DNA from: Gilvimarinus agarilyticus
GTDB taxonomy: Bacteria > Pseudomonadota > Gammaproteobacteria > Pseudomonadales > Cellvibrionaceae
Reading direction: 5' to 3'
Assembly: GCF_000832015.1 (NCBI RefSeq)
Contig: NZ_JXCJ01000001.1
Span: forward strand, 3,314,971-3,365,362
Length of the DNA: 50,392 bases
In this document: piece by piece, positions 1 to 9,490 of the stretch
Layout of the letters: every line of letters begins with the position of its first letter
How positions within the stretch are numbered: the stretch's first letter is position 1
Translations under genes and position numbers: made by a program
Notes under the pieces: generated by a model
The model's input: the letters and a program-made list of their open reading frames with translations, nothing else
What the model was told of the DNA's origin: nothing
Databases searched by the model: none

Positions 1-176
1 CTAATCAGCATAAACGTGCCCACCAGCGCGCTGGTGGATATATCCATTACCGCCCAACCGATATACACCGGTAAGAACGATAAACTAGCGTGAAAAACGA
101 TGCCCAACAACAACGCAAACGCGCGTACGGCATCAAGGTAATCTAAGCGTTGAAGCGCTTGGTTTGGCGTAGCCAT
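1..176 (-). CDS. Acyltransferase 3-family membrane protein, N-terminal part
   Basis: The gene runs off the left edge, so only about the first 58 residues are present. The start is the ATG at 174-176, giving MATPNQALQRLDYLDAV. The sequence RLDYLDAVRAF, then a hydrophobic segment containing GIVFHASLSF, is the typical first transmembrane helix of acyltransferase-3/OpgC-like proteins. The His in that helix is the conserved residue thought to take part in acyl transfer. These integral inner-membrane enzymes O-acylate glycans such as cell-surface sugars or periplasmic glucans. The substrate cannot be told from this fragment. It lies 77 bp downstream of the CIA30-domain gene on the same strand and could be co-transcribed with it. 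Confidence 0.75.
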   Translation of the reverse strand, partial: MATPNQALQRLDYLDAVRAFALLLGIVFHASLSFLPVYIGWAVMDISTSALVGTFMLI

Positions 177-253
177 GGTAACGGCCCGTAGTAAAGGTGA
201 AGGTATGTTGCGGAGCCCCCCATTCAGCGCCCCGCTACACGCTCAGTTACCTA

Positions 254-853
254 TTAATAAAAGCTGACAGAATCCAGTGACACATCAAAGGGCTCTGGCT
301 GCACGGCGTAAGCGACTATACTGATACCGTTTACTGTTTTGGGGTTAAGTGGCGCCTGCTCGGACCAGGCACGTTTTAACGATGCAAACGGCACCTTTAC
401 CTCGTGAAACTCGCCATCTTGAGTGACCGTAATGGGGGCGGCGTGATAGTCAAAGTTAGTGACCTCAGTGCTGTTAACAGAAACCGACAGGTTGCCTTTA
501 GTGAGCTTTACCCGTAACACCACCCCCTCATAAGGGCTAGCGTCCTGTGCGCCTCCCTCTATGTCGAGCGGCAGCACGTAGCTCACCCAACCCAGTTGGC
601 CACGGGCGGGCACAATCTCGCCCTGAAGGGTAACCACGCCCCTCTCTACACTTTGCGTTGCACTGGACCCACCGCCCATCACGGCATCGGTGAGCAGCTG
701 GCGCGGCAGGTTAAGTTGGTTATTGGCGACATCATCAAAGGTATCGACGTGAGGCGCGAGCGGTGCGGCAAAGGCGCTGCTGGCACAAACCACAGCGGCC
801 ATAAAAGTCAGTTTTTTAAGTATGGTTACGTTAGCTGGTTTAAACCTTGTCAT
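254..853 (-). CDS. CIA30-domain secreted protein (galactose-binding-like fold)
   Basis: This encodes 199 residues. I chose the ATG at 851-853 because AGGAG stands about 8 bases upstream. An upstream in-frame start at 952 would add an unconvincing leader. Residues 1-30 form a signal peptide (ILKKLTFMAAVVCASSAFA, cleavage near AFA-AP). The mature part has the features of complex I intermediate-associated protein 30 domains: the motif LLTDAVMGGGSS, then beta-rich segments ending in VSLDSVSFY. In bacteria these domains are jelly-roll modules of unknown function, often periplasmic. The gene is divergent from the membrane-fused sigma factor, and both face copies of the same promoter-like element, so joint control is likely. 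The function is otherwise unknown. Confidence 0.75.
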   Translation of the reverse strand: MTRFKPANVTILKKLTFMAAVVCASSAFAAPLAPHVDTFDDVANNQLNLPRQLLTDAVMGGGSSATQSVERGVVTLQGEIVPARGQLGWVSYVLPLDIEGGAQDASPYEGVVLRVKLTKGNLSVSVNSTEVTNFDYHAAPITVTQDGEFHEVKVPFASLKRAWSEQAPLNPKTVNGISIVAYAVQPEPFDVSLDSVSFY

Positions 854-961
854 ACTGTGTGCTCCTAATGAAATAATGGGTGGCTCGGAATTCTCCAACG
901 AGTGCGAGCAAGCTGTTGCTATAAACCCGGCCAGAAAAACACGCCGGTACATACGCGTCGG

Positions 962-1072
962 GGTATAAGTGCCTTGAGCAAAACAAAAGGTGACAAGTTT
1001 TTATAAAAAATCAGACAAAGAATTAATTTAATAAAAGCCGTCACCTTTTACCGACAAGCGGGCACTTATACC
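962..1072. promoter_or_regulatory. Mirror-image pair of composite promoter-like elements
   Basis: Two copies of one composite element face outward. The left copy (minus strand) has GTCACCTTTT at 985-994 and GGCACTTATACC at 962-973. The right copy (plus strand) has GTCACCTTTT at 1040-1049 and GGCACTTATACC at 1061-1072. In both, an 11-bp spacer separates the two blocks; the spacers differ in sequence while the blocks are identical. A 45-bp AT-rich stretch separates the copies. The block size and spacing fit -35 and -10 elements. The right copy would start transcription about 15-20 bp before the sigma-factor ATG, and the left copy would give a leader of about 100 nt on the CIA30 gene. The reading as an autoregulated ECF divergon is inference. 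Confidence 0.65.
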
Positions 1073-1095
1073 TTTTAAGCCGGAAAAACAAAGCT

Positions 1096-2700
1096 ATGGG
1101 CCTTTTTAAAAAGCGTATCAACTACAAAAATTCAGCCGATACCAGCCTAGTGCTGGCATCCATCGGGGGCGACCGCGACGCCTTTGGCGAAATCGTCGGC
1201 CGCTACCAAAGCCTGCTGTGCTCGCTTGCGTACTCATCGGTGGGTGACTTAAAACACAGTGAAGATATTGCGCAGGAGACCTTTGTCGAGGCTTGGCGCA
1301 AGCTAGATACTCTGAGTGACCCGGCCAAACTTAAAGCGTGGCTATGCGGTATTTTGCGCTTTAAAATCAGCCGCTACCGGCGCAAAGAAACCCGCCACGC
1401 GCCCCAGCCCACAGACGAGCTGCACGAGCAGGTGGCTGAACACAGCCGGGTGGATGACGCGGTGATACAAGAGCAAGAGCAAGCCTTACTCTGGCAAGCG
1501 TTGCAGCAACTGCCCGAGACCTACCGCGAGCCACTAATTTTGTTTTACCGCGAACAGCAGTCGGTCGAACATGTGGCGGCGGAGCTGGAGTTATCGGAAG
1601 ACGCGGTAAAGCAACGGTTATCGCGCGGGCGCAAAGCGTTGCAGAAAGCCATGGTCAACTTTGTGCAAGACACTCTTGCCAAAAGCAAGCCAGGCGCCTC
1701 CTTTACCATGGCGGTGTTACTGGCCATTAGCACTATATCGGCGCCTAAAGCCAAAGCGGCTTTGTTTAGCGCTGGCGTCGCGCACACCGGCAGCGCCATC
1801 AAGTGGAGCAGCTTGCTGACAATAATGGCGTCTTTTTCGGGGGTGATCGGCTCGTTTTTTAGTGTGCGGGCAAGCCTCGCGCAATCGCGCACCGAGCGCG
1901 AGCGGCGCGCTACCCTCAAAATAGTAGCATTGTACTTTTTGGTGGCGGCGGTTTTTGTCGCCGGTATGTTTTTGCTTAAGTATGTTGCCCTCGCAAATAC
2001 CAACTACCAAGGGCTTTACGCCCTAGGCTCGCAGCTTATGGTAGTTGCGTTTATTGCCGTCTATCTAGGGTTGTTAGCGCACATGCTTATCAGCCAGCCG
2101 CGGCTGCGAGCACAAGAACGCCAACGACAGCCGGAGGCTTTTCTCGCCGAGTATGATCAGGTGAATTCCAAGCGGCGCGATTACAAGAGCCGGCTTTCGC
2201 TTTTTGGCGCGCCTCTTATTCACGTCAAGCTGGGCCTGCCCGAGATGCACGAGAAACCCGCCTTTGGCTGGATTGCCGGTGGCAATAGAGCTTACGGGTT
2301 AGTGTTCGCCTGGGGCGGTTGGGCAGTGGCACCCATTAGCGTCGGAATTGTATCGGTAGGCGTAGTAACCGTTGGGGCATTGGGGCTTGGTATTTTAGCC
2401 GCCGGCACCGTTGCCGCTGGGGTTGTTGGCTTTGGCGCCTCGGCGATTGCCTATAAGGCTTACGGATCGCTCTCAGCGCTGGGCTGGGAGAGCGCATGGA
2501 GTGGCGGTTTTGCTATCGCCAAAGACGCGGCCATGGCCCCTATATCGTTTGCCACGCTGACCAATAGTGAGCACGCTGCCAGCATCGTTGACCTTGCCGC
2601 ACTAAGCCAAAATCACCTCTGGGTATTGGGGGCGATGAGCGTACTGGTGATTGCCCCCGCTATTTGGCACTCCCATATGGTGCGCAAGCGTATGGGGTAA
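1096..2700 (+). CDS. ECF-type sigma factor fused to a C-terminal membrane domain
   Basis: This encodes 534 residues, about three times the usual ECF sigma length. Sigma region 2 lies at about 25-95 (AFGEIVGRYQSL, HSEDIAQETFVEAWRKL). Region 4 is at about 128-185 (LPETYREPLILFYRE, then the helix-turn-helix around LSEDAVKQRLSRGRKAL). From about residue 200 the protein turns hydrophobic, with likely membrane spans near 203-217, 239-256, 274-296 and 305-331. It then has a Gly/Val-rich repetitive segment at 396-455 (VGIVSVGVVTVGALGLG). No separate anti-sigma gene is adjacent, so the membrane part may tether or restrain the sigma domain; that is inference. Its promoter region carries the mirrored element shared with the CIA30 gene. 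The ribosome-binding site is weak (GGAAAA). Confidence 0.8.
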   Translation: MGLFKKRINYKNSADTSLVLASIGGDRDAFGEIVGRYQSLLCSLAYSSVGDLKHSEDIAQETFVEAWRKLDTLSDPAKLKAWLCGILRFKISRYRRKETRHAPQPTDELHEQVAEHSRVDDAVIQEQEQALLWQALQQLPETYREPLILFYREQQSVEHVAAELELSEDAVKQRLSRGRKALQKAMVNFVQDTLAKSKPGASFTMAVLLAISTISAPKAKAALFSAGVAHTGSAIKWSSLLTIMASFSGVIGSFFSVRASLAQSRTERERRATLKIVALYFLVAAVFVAGMFLLKYVALANTNYQGLYALGSQLMVVAFIAVYLGLLAHMLISQPRLRAQERQRQPEAFLAEYDQVNSKRRDYKSRLSLFGAPLIHVKLGLPEMHEKPAFGWIAGGNRAYGLVFAWGGWAVAPISVGIVSVGVVTVGALGLGILAAGTVAAGVVGFGASAIAYKAYGSLSALGWESAWSGGFAIAKDAAMAPISFATLTNSEHAASIVDLAALSQNHLWVLGAMSVLVIAPAIWHSHMVRKRMG

Positions 2701-2750
2701 TCCCGCAGAGGGCCACCGTGCCGGGCGAGCGGCGCGCAACAACCAGGCAT

Positions 2751-2779
2751 AAAAAAACCGACGCAAGCGTCGGTTTTTT
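2751..2779. terminator. Bidirectional intrinsic terminator
   Basis: A perfect hairpin, CCGACGC-AA-GCGTCGG, is flanked by an A run on the left and a T run on the right. It can therefore end transcription on both strands. It sits between the convergent sigma-factor gene (ends 2700) and sapC (ends 2797). Confidence 0.9.
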
Positions 2780-2796
2780 ACAGCCAGTTAACAAAC

Positions 2797-3540
2797 TTAG
2801 TTAGCTAACTTGGCGTTTTTCAGCTCAACCAAGCGATTTAAATTGCTCAGTGACTGCAAGTGCGCGTAGATCAGCTCGAGGCCGTCTTTTTTGAACAAAT
2901 CCAGAACCTGCTCGTCGCCCAGCTCTTTCAGTTTTTCACGCTTAACGGTGTAAAAACCTTTGATGCTCATGTTGTTTTCGGCTTTGCCGTTAAACTCGAT
3001 GTTTGCTTGCATAGGCTCCAGCAGGTCCAGCTCTTTGAGCTTTTTGCAGAAGGCTTTGGTCATTTCGGCGCGATACTGGTAATCCTGCAAAAACTTGATC
3101 ACGTCTTTCAAGTGCTCAGTTTGCTCGCCGTTGTCGTCAAACAAACGCTCGCCGCGGCTGCCGTCAGCGTGCAATGCTTTACTTTTTTCGTCGATGCACA
3201 GGGTCAGGTTTTCTGACTCGTTACCGCCGGCAAAGACAAACGGATAGCGACGTACAAAGGCAGGAACGTAACGAGCATTGATGCTGCCGTCGTCGCTCAG
3301 CATTAAGTTCTCGCCCTGCTTAACGCCCATAACGGCCAGAGGAGTGTGCTCACCCTCGGCATTAGGTGCCGAGAAGATCACAGCGTACTCAGCGGCGGCA
3401 AACGGAATCTCGGTAGCCAACAGGGGCGATGAGGTCATCTCGTCGATAAAATCGTATGAGTCGATTTTAACCGACATGTTGCGGTGTTTTTCGCTGCTTA
3501 GAGCCTGAATGTCGTTGTAAATCATTAACTGCTTGGTCAC
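2797..3540 (-). CDS. SapC family protein
   Basis: This encodes 247 residues and matches the SapC family along its length. Features include PLLATEIPFAAAEYAVIF near the N-terminus, VPAFVRRYPFVFAGG in the middle and FYTVKREKLKELGDEQV near the C-terminus. The family takes its name from a Campylobacter S-layer-associated protein. In marine gammaproteobacteria it is usually a soluble protein of unknown role, sometimes placed beside TonB receptors or tryptophan halogenase genes; none is adjacent here. There is no signal peptide. It stands alone, between a shared terminator downstream and tRNA-Pro upstream. Family assignment is confident; function is not. Confidence 0.85.
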   Translation of the reverse strand: MTKQLMIYNDIQALSSEKHRNMSVKIDSYDFIDEMTSSPLLATEIPFAAAEYAVIFSAPNAEGEHTPLAVMGVKQGENLMLSDDGSINARYVPAFVRRYPFVFAGGNESENLTLCIDEKSKALHADGSRGERLFDDNGEQTEHLKDVIKFLQDYQYRAEMTKAFCKKLKELDLLEPMQANIEFNGKAENNMSIKGFYTVKREKLKELGDEQVLDLFKKDGLELIYAHLQSLSNLNRLVELKNAKLAN

Positions 3541-3764
3541 GTGAATACTCCGTTGTTATTGTCGCGCCCTATCAGGTTCGCAAAGTAAAAAAATAGGCGC
3601 ACATAGTAGCATTTTGGCAACTCACTGCCACCCTATCTAACGGCCATTACTGGTTTCTGGGGGCACACCCACAGAAATACAAGGTCAATAGTTGCCAAGA
3701 TATGAAAAACCCTAGGGGGTAACGGAGAATAACGGGAAGAAGGCCAAGAAACAGAAAGGAAAAA

Positions 3765-3841
3765 TGGTCGGAACGGCGGGATTCGAACCCACGACCACTA
3801 CACCCCCAGTGTAGTGCGCTACCAGGCTGCGCTACGTTCCG
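3765..3841 (-). tRNA. tRNA-Pro (GGG anticodon)
   Basis: This is a 77-nt cloverleaf on the minus strand. The acceptor stem is CGGAACG paired with CGTTCCG, the T arm contains GTTCGAATC, and the anticodon stem CTACA/TGTAG encloses the loop CTGGGGG, giving anticodon GGG (reads CCC/CCU). The discriminator is A and the CCA end is encoded. It follows the merR-like gene on the same strand, an arrangement common downstream of ihfA in gammaproteobacteria. Confidence 0.95.
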
Positions 3842-3982
3842 ACAGTCGAAACAGGCCAGAAGGCTTGCGTCGAGAGCTGGGCATAATACCGGAATTATTT
3901 AAGAATGCAACAGAGAAAAACGGCGAGTGAGCAGGCCAACAACCGGGCGTTGGCTTGCCCGGCTATTAAGTAATCAATTGAT

Positions 3983-4342
3983 TTACTTGGTTTTTAACAC
4001 GTCCAGCAATTGCTCGAGCTCAGAGATCATTTGATTGACCAACTGGTTAAAGTGGCTGGCATCTTGCTGGGCGGTTTCGCCGCTCATTTGTTGGCGAGCA
4101 CCGCCGATGGTAAAGCCCTGATCGTACAGCAGTGCACGAATTTGGCGAATGGTGAGAACATCGGTGCGCTGATAGTAGCGGCGGTTACCGCGGCGCTTAA
4201 CGGGCTTAAGCTGAGGGAATTCCTGCTCCCAGTAGCGCAACACGTGCGGCTTTACGGCGCACAGCTCACTGACTTCACCGATGGTGAAGTAACGCTTACC
4301 GGGTATAACCGGCAGCTCGTCGTTATGGCTTGGTTCCAGCAT
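3983..4342 (-). CDS. MerR-family transcriptional regulator
   Basis: This encodes 119 residues. The N-terminal winged helix-turn-helix of the MerR type spans about 15-85: [40 protein letters not shown], then the recognition and wing region. A short coiled-coil tail ([19 protein letters not shown]) would serve dimerisation. There are no cysteines suited to metal sensing, so it does not resemble CueR or SoxR. It overlaps the end of ihfA by about 20 bp and closes the thrS-to-ihfA operon. This ihfA-merR-tRNA-Pro order is conserved in related genomes. Its targets are unknown. Confidence 0.9.
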   Translation of the reverse strand: MLEPSHNDELPVIPGKRYFTIGEVSELCAVKPHVLRYWEQEFPQLKPVKRRGNRRYYQRTDVLTIRQIRALLYDQGFTIGGARQQMSGETAQQDASHFNQLVNQMISELEQLLDVLKTK

Positions 4343-4631
4343 AGGTCTCTACTCGTGCCTTCAGCTTCTGTCCTGGTCTGAAGGTGACTACCCGGCGAGC
4401 GCTGATGGGGATCTCCTCGCCGGTTTTGGGGTTTCGCCCTGGGCGCTGACTTTTATCGCGCAAATCAAAATTGCCAAACCCTGACAACTTCACCTGCTCG
4501 TTGGTTTCCAATGAGCCGCGAATTTCTTCAAAAAACAGTTCGACCAGCTCTTTGGCCTCACGCTTATTGAGGCCAAGCTCTTCGTATAGTTTCTCTGCCA
4601 AATCCGCTTTTGTCAGCGCGCCGTTGGGCAT
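4323..4631 (-). CDS. ihfA: Integration host factor subunit alpha
   Basis: This encodes 102 residues, the normal IHF-alpha length. It carries the DNABII signature [21 protein letters not shown], the beta-arm region that intercalates into and sharply bends DNA. The N-terminal [26 protein letters not shown] is characteristic of the alpha subunit. IHF-alpha pairs with IHF-beta (not in this window) to organise the nucleoid and assist recombination, replication and sigma-54 promoters. It begins 10 bp after pheT, the classic pheST-ihfA order, and overlaps the following merR gene. Confidence 0.97.
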   Translation of the reverse strand: MPNGALTKADLAEKLYEELGLNKREAKELVELFFEEIRGSLETNEQVKLSGFGNFDLRDKSQRPGRNPKTGEEIPISARRVVTFRPGQKLKARVETYAGTKP

Positions 4632-4641
4632 AGGTTGTCGC

Positions 4642-7020
4642 CTATCTCAGGGTTGCACCATGTTGGTTTTGCAGATGTTCGACCACCTGCCCGACAAATC
4701 CATTGATTTCATCATCGGTAAGAGTGCGCGAAGGATGCTGAAAGGTCAAGCCCAAAGCGACACTTTTTCTATGTGGATCAATGCCTTTGCCCATATAGAG
4801 GTCAAACACCTTTAAGTCTGCCAGGTACTCTCCGGCGGTTTTACGCACGCCACTTAACAAGCTCTCGGCGGGCAATTCGCGATCTACCAGTAGTGCTAAA
4901 TCGCGACGGTTAGCGGGGAACCGTGACAGAGGGGTAAAACTTGGCACCCGCGCTTCGAGCAGTGATTTAAGCGCCACCTCAAAGACAAACACGCCAGCGG
5001 GGATATCCAGCTGTTGCTGCAATGCGGGGTGAATCGCCCCGACAAAACCAATCACCTCACCATCGGCGAGCACTTCGGCACACTGCCCTGGGTGCAACGC
5101 CGGATGCGACCCGGCCCGAAAACTAAAGTTAACGCCGTTGCCCGTTTGCGCCAACAGTGATTCTAGGTCGCCCTTGATATCAAAAAAGTCGACGGTGCGG
5201 TCTTGCTCGTTCCAGTTTTCGGCCGCCAGCGGCCCATACACCAAGCCCGCCAGAGTGGGCTGCTGGTCGACACCGTCGACACCGGGAATAAACCGTTGGC
5301 CACTTTCAAACAAGCGCAAACGGCTTTGCTGGCGGTTAAGGTTGTGACGCAAGGTCGCCACCAGCCCAGGCAACAAGGTGGTGCGCATCACAGCCATATC
5401 GGCACTGATGGGGTTCTTAAGGGCAATGGGGCTCAGCTCCGGGTCAAACCTGGCGTTATCGGCCGGGTCGACAAAGCTGTAGGTCACCACCTCTTGGTAA
5501 TCGCGGCTAATTAAGTGCCGGCGCAGCTGCGCCAGCGGCAAACGCGACTCGGTGTGGGCCTTAATGGCCATGGGTGAGTCGGGCACGCGAGTTGGCAGAC
5601 GGTTGTAGCCGTAAATACGTGCCAGCTCTTCAAGCAAATCGGCCTCGATGTCGATATCAAAGCGCCAGCTTGGTACGGTTATTTTCCAGTCGTTGTCGCG
5701 ACTCTCGGCGATCTCAAGCCCTAAGCGGGTCAGGATATCTTCGACGGTCGCCGCGTCCATATCGATGTGTAACCCACTGGCGATACGCTCTTGACGCAAT
5801 ACAACTTGAGGGGCCTGAGGCAACTCGACCGAAACCTCCTCGACAATGGGTCCGGCTTCACCGCCGACGATTTCCAGCAATAACGCGGTGGCCCGTTCAA
5901 TAGCCTCGCGCTGCAGCTGATAGTCGACACCGCGCTCAAAGCGGTGTGAAGAATCGGTATGCAAACCATAGTTGCGCGCGCGACCGGCAATGGCCAAAGG
6001 ATTAAAGAACGCACTTTCTAACAAGATGTTTTGCGTGGCCGGGGTAACCGCGCTCGCTAAGCCGCCCATAATGCCGGCCATGGCCAACGGGGCGTCATCA
6101 TCAGCAATAACCAGGGTGCCCGATTGCAAAGTTACCTCTTGCTCATCGAGCAGGGTGAGCTTTTCGCCTTCGCGTGCATCGCGCACGGTAATACCGCCCT
6201 GAATTTTAGCTAAATCAAAGGCGTGCATGGGCTGGCCCAACTCAAGCAGCACGTAGTTGGTAACATCCACTACGGCATCAATCGAGCGCACACCCGAGCG
6301 ACGCAGTTTTTCTTGCAGCCACAGGGGGCTCGGCGCGCTGACATTAATATTGCGGATAACCCGGCCCAGGTAGCGGCTACAGGCGTGCGATGCCTGCAAG
6401 GTAACCGGTACGGAGTCCTCTATTGTGGCAGCCACCGGCTGCACCGCAACCGGGTTTACCGCTTGGCGGTTAATCACCCCCAACTCGCGGGCAAGGCCGC
6501 GCACACTTAAGCAGTCACCACGGTTGGGCGTAATGTCTACCTCAATCAGAGTGTCGTTGAGGTTTAAGTACTCACGCAAGTCTTGCCCTACCGGGGCATC
6601 TACCGCCAGTTCCCACAGGCCAGAGTCATCGTCACCGGCCTCTAATTCCGTTTGGCCGCACAGCATGCCAAAGGATTCGACCCCACGCAGCTTGGCTTTT
6701 TTGATTTTAAAGTCACCCGGCAGTTGCGCACCCACGGTGGCGAACGGCGCTTTTAGGCCAACCCGCGCATTGGGTGCACCACACACGACCTGAGTTTCGC
6801 CGCCCTCGGGGTGACCGGCCACCTGACACACGCGTAGCTTGTCGGCATCCGGATGCTGCTCTACAGCCACAATCTCACCCACTACCACACCGGTAAAAGC
6901 TCCGGCAACAGGCTCGGTAGCATCGACCTCAATGCCGGCCATTGTCAGCTGCTCAACTAAAGTGGCAACACTCACCTCGGGGTTAATCCACTCGCGCAAC
7001 CAGGATTCACTTACTTTCAT
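4642..7020 (-). CDS. pheT: Phenylalanine-tRNA ligase beta subunit
   Basis: This encodes 792 residues, the expected full length. In order it has the EMAP-type tRNA-binding domain (about 39-150, [21 protein letters not shown]), the B3/B4 editing region (about 210-370, containing [18 protein letters not shown]), the B5 domain (about 400-475), a catalytic-like core, and the C-terminal FDX-ACB anticodon-binding domain (from about 700, [13 protein letters not shown]). With PheS it forms the (alpha-beta)2 enzyme that charges tRNA-Phe and edits Tyr. It follows pheS by 71 bp. Confidence 0.97.
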   Translation of the reverse strand: MKVSESWLREWINPEVSVATLVEQLTMAGIEVDATEPVAGAFTGVVVGEIVAVEQHPDADKLRVCQVAGHPEGGETQVVCGAPNARVGLKAPFATVGAQLPGDFKIKKAKLRGVESFGMLCGQTELEAGDDDSGLWELAVDAPVGQDLREYLNLNDTLIEVDITPNRGDCLSVRGLARELGVINRQAVNPVAVQPVAATIEDSVPVTLQASHACSRYLGRVIRNINVSAPSPLWLQEKLRRSGVRSIDAVVDVTNYVLLELGQPMHAFDLAKIQGGITVRDAREGEKLTLLDEQEVTLQSGTLVIADDDAPLAMAGIMGGLASAVTPATQNILLESAFFNPLAIAGRARNYGLHTDSSHRFERGVDYQLQREAIERATALLLEIVGGEAGPIVEEVSVELPQAPQVVLRQERIASGLHIDMDAATVEDILTRLGLEIAESRDNDWKITVPSWRFDIDIEADLLEELARIYGYNRLPTRVPDSPMAIKAHTESRLPLAQLRRHLISRDYQEVVTYSFVDPADNARFDPELSPIALKNPISADMAVMRTTLLPGLVATLRHNLNRQQSRLRLFESGQRFIPGVDGVDQQPTLAGLVYGPLAAENWNEQDRTVDFFDIKGDLESLLAQTGNGVNFSFRAGSHPALHPGQCAEVLADGEVIGFVGAIHPALQQQLDIPAGVFVFEVALKSLLEARVPSFTPLSRFPANRRDLALLVDRELPAESLLSGVRKTAGEYLADLKVFDLYMGKGIDPHRKSVALGLTFQHPSRTLTDDEINGFVGQVVEHLQNQHGATLR

Positions 7021-7091
7021 AGTTCAATCTCTTTCGGCCTGCGGGGCCTATCTGTTTTGTTTTGGGCGGTTATTCGGCGACGTTCGGCCTA

Positions 7092-8144
<1,053 letters not shown>

Positions 8145-8160
8145 TTAGCGTGGGTTAAGC

Positions 8161-8180
8161 CGCTGTGATTGAGCACAGCG
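8161..8180 (-). promoter_or_regulatory. Small hairpin in the pheS leader
   Basis: A perfect 7-bp stem (CGCTGTG/CACAGCG) with a 6-nt loop lies between the rplT terminator-like hairpin and the pheS start. It may be part of a leader structure. No T run follows on either strand. Confidence 0.35.
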
Positions 8181-8198
8181 AATAGCACATAGCGCAGA

Positions 8199-8234
8199 TA
8201 AAAAAGGGGAGGCCCATAACAGCCCTCCCCTTTA
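8199..8234 (-). terminator. Terminator or attenuator between rplT and pheS
   Basis: Read on the minus strand, the stem AAGGGGAGG/CCTCCCCTT is followed by a run of six T's. That is a standard intrinsic terminator shape located 45 bp after rplT and about 70 bp before pheS. In enteric bacteria an attenuator with a Phe-rich leader peptide occupies this place. No Phe-rich ORF is visible here, so it is either a plain, leaky terminator or a different kind of attenuator. Confidence 0.75.
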
Positions 8235-8278
8235 TCGCATAGCGGCGCAGGCTAAAAGCCCGAGCGTGCAAGCGGTAA

Positions 8279-8638
8279 TTAAGCAGCCAGAGCTGTTTTA
8301 GCCTGAGCTACTACAGCAGCAAAAGCTGCCTTATCGTAAACCGCCAGATCCGCCAATACACGACGGTCCAGAGCGATGTTGGCTTTCTTCAAACCAGCAA
8401 TAAGCTGGCTGTAAGTCATGCCTTCAGCGCGAGACTGAGCATTGATACGAGTGATCCACAAAGCGCGGAAGTTACGCTTGTTAACGCGACGGTCGCGGTA
8501 AGCGTACTGGCCGGCTTTGATAACGGCTTGCTTGGCAACACGGAAAACTCGTGAACGAGCACCGTAATAACCTTTTGCTGCTTTTAAAACTTTCTTGTGA
8601 CGGCGACGCGCCTCTACACCACGTTTTACACGGGCCAT
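8279..8638 (-). CDS. rplT: 50S ribosomal protein L20
   Basis: This encodes 119 residues, the normal size. It is very basic at the N-terminus ([19 protein letters not shown]) and carries the L20 signature [19 protein letters not shown]-type segment in the middle. L20 is an early 23S rRNA assembly protein. In E. coli it also binds its own mRNA to repress rpmI-rplT. It is 32 bp downstream of rpmI. Confidence 0.98.
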   Translation of the reverse strand: MARVKRGVEARRRHKKVLKAAKGYYGARSRVFRVAKQAVIKAGQYAYRDRRVNKRNFRALWITRINAQSRAEGMTYSQLIAGLKKANIALDRRVLADLAVYDKAAFAAVVAQAKTALAA

Positions 8639-8670
8639 AATAAACTCCTAATTATCCGAAATTAAACCAA

Positions 8671-8868
8671 TTACTTGGCGCGAAGCATACGATCAACAGC
8701 TGGGGCATCTACAGCATTAAGGATGCTGGTGCCACGCAGTTGACGCTTGCGCTTAGTGGTCATTTTGGTAAGGATGTGGCTCTTGTTCGCGTGTTTGTGC
8801 TTGTAACCGGCCGCAGTCTTTTTAAAGCGCTTGGCGGCGCCACTGTGTACTTTAGCTTTTGTTGCCAT
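8671..8868 (-). CDS. rpmI: 50S ribosomal protein L35
   Basis: This encodes 65 residues, full length, and very rich in Lys and Arg. It contains the L35 signature ([36 protein letters not shown]). It is part of the large ribosomal subunit. It lies between infC and rplT in the standard operon, with a 65-bp gap from infC that could carry the L20 autoregulatory site. Confidence 0.98.
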   Translation of the reverse strand: MATKAKVHSGAAKRFKKTAAGYKHKHANKSHILTKMTTKRKRQLRGTSILNAVDAPAVDRMLRAK

Positions 8869-8933
8869 GAGATAAACTCCGCATTTGCAATAACATTAAT
8901 ATTAAGTAACTAAGGCAGCTAAAAGCCCAGCTA

Positions 8934-9470
8934 CTATCTCTTTCTCGGGGCCATGACCATAATCAGTTGGCGACCTTCCATTTTAGGCCGTTGCTCCACT
9001 GTTGCCAGTTCCTCCAGATCGGTCTCGATGCGTTGCATCATTTCCATCCCGAGCTCCTGGTGAGCCATTTCGCGGCCGCGGTACCGAAGCGATACCTTGG
9101 CTTTGTCCCCGTTTTCAAGGAAACGTATAAGGTTGCGTAGTTTGACCTTATAATCCCCTTCTTCCGTCCCTGGACGAAACTTCATTTCTTTAACCTGCTG
9201 CTGCTTTTGCTTCTTCTTAGCAGCCGCTTTGGTCTTTTTAATCTCAAACAGGTGCTTGCCGTAGTCCATAACTTTACAGACTATCGGCGTACTATCAGCC
9301 GCTATCTCGACCAGATCCAGCGAGGCATCCTGGGCGATTTTTAAGGCCTCATCCAAGGGGACAATTCCCACTTGCTCTCCGTCGGCACCAATTAGACGAA
9401 CTTCGCTCGCTTCAATTTGGTCGTTAATACGGGCTTTCTTGGACTTACCTTTAGCGTTATCTCGTTTGAT
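8934..9470 (-). CDS. infC: Translation initiation factor IF-3, with an AUC start codon
   Basis: This encodes 178 residues if read from the ATC at 9468-9470. A GTG at 9369-9371 would give only 145 residues and would cut off the conserved IF3 N-terminus (the [20 protein letters not shown] region). Upstream of the ATC there is an in-frame TAG only five codons away, preceded by an overlapping TAGGAG Shine-Dalgarno sequence. No ATG, GTG or TTG occurs between that stop and the conserved N-terminus. IF3 discriminates against non-canonical starts, and infC is known to use AUU or similar for autoregulation. The C-terminal domain is intact ([32 protein letters not shown]). The gene follows thrS by 20 bp. 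Confidence 0.93.
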   Translation of the reverse strand: MKRDNAKGKSKKARINDQIEASEVRLIGADGEQVGIVPLDEALKIAQDASLDLVEIAADSTPIVCKVMDYGKHLFEIKKTKAAAKKKQKQQQVKEMKFRPGTEEGDYKVKLRNLIRFLENGDKAKVSLRYRGREMAHQELGMEMMQRIETDLEELATVEQRPKMEGRQLIMVMAPRKR

Positions 9471-9490
9471 AGTGTCTTTCTCCTATTTGA

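Noticed and set aside
2860-3216. Plus-strand ORF inside sapC
   Set aside because: It is an antisense shadow with no homology or ribosome-binding site.
8934-9371. Short infC from the GTG start
   Set aside because: It loses about 33 conserved N-terminal residues and has no well-placed Shine-Dalgarno sequence.
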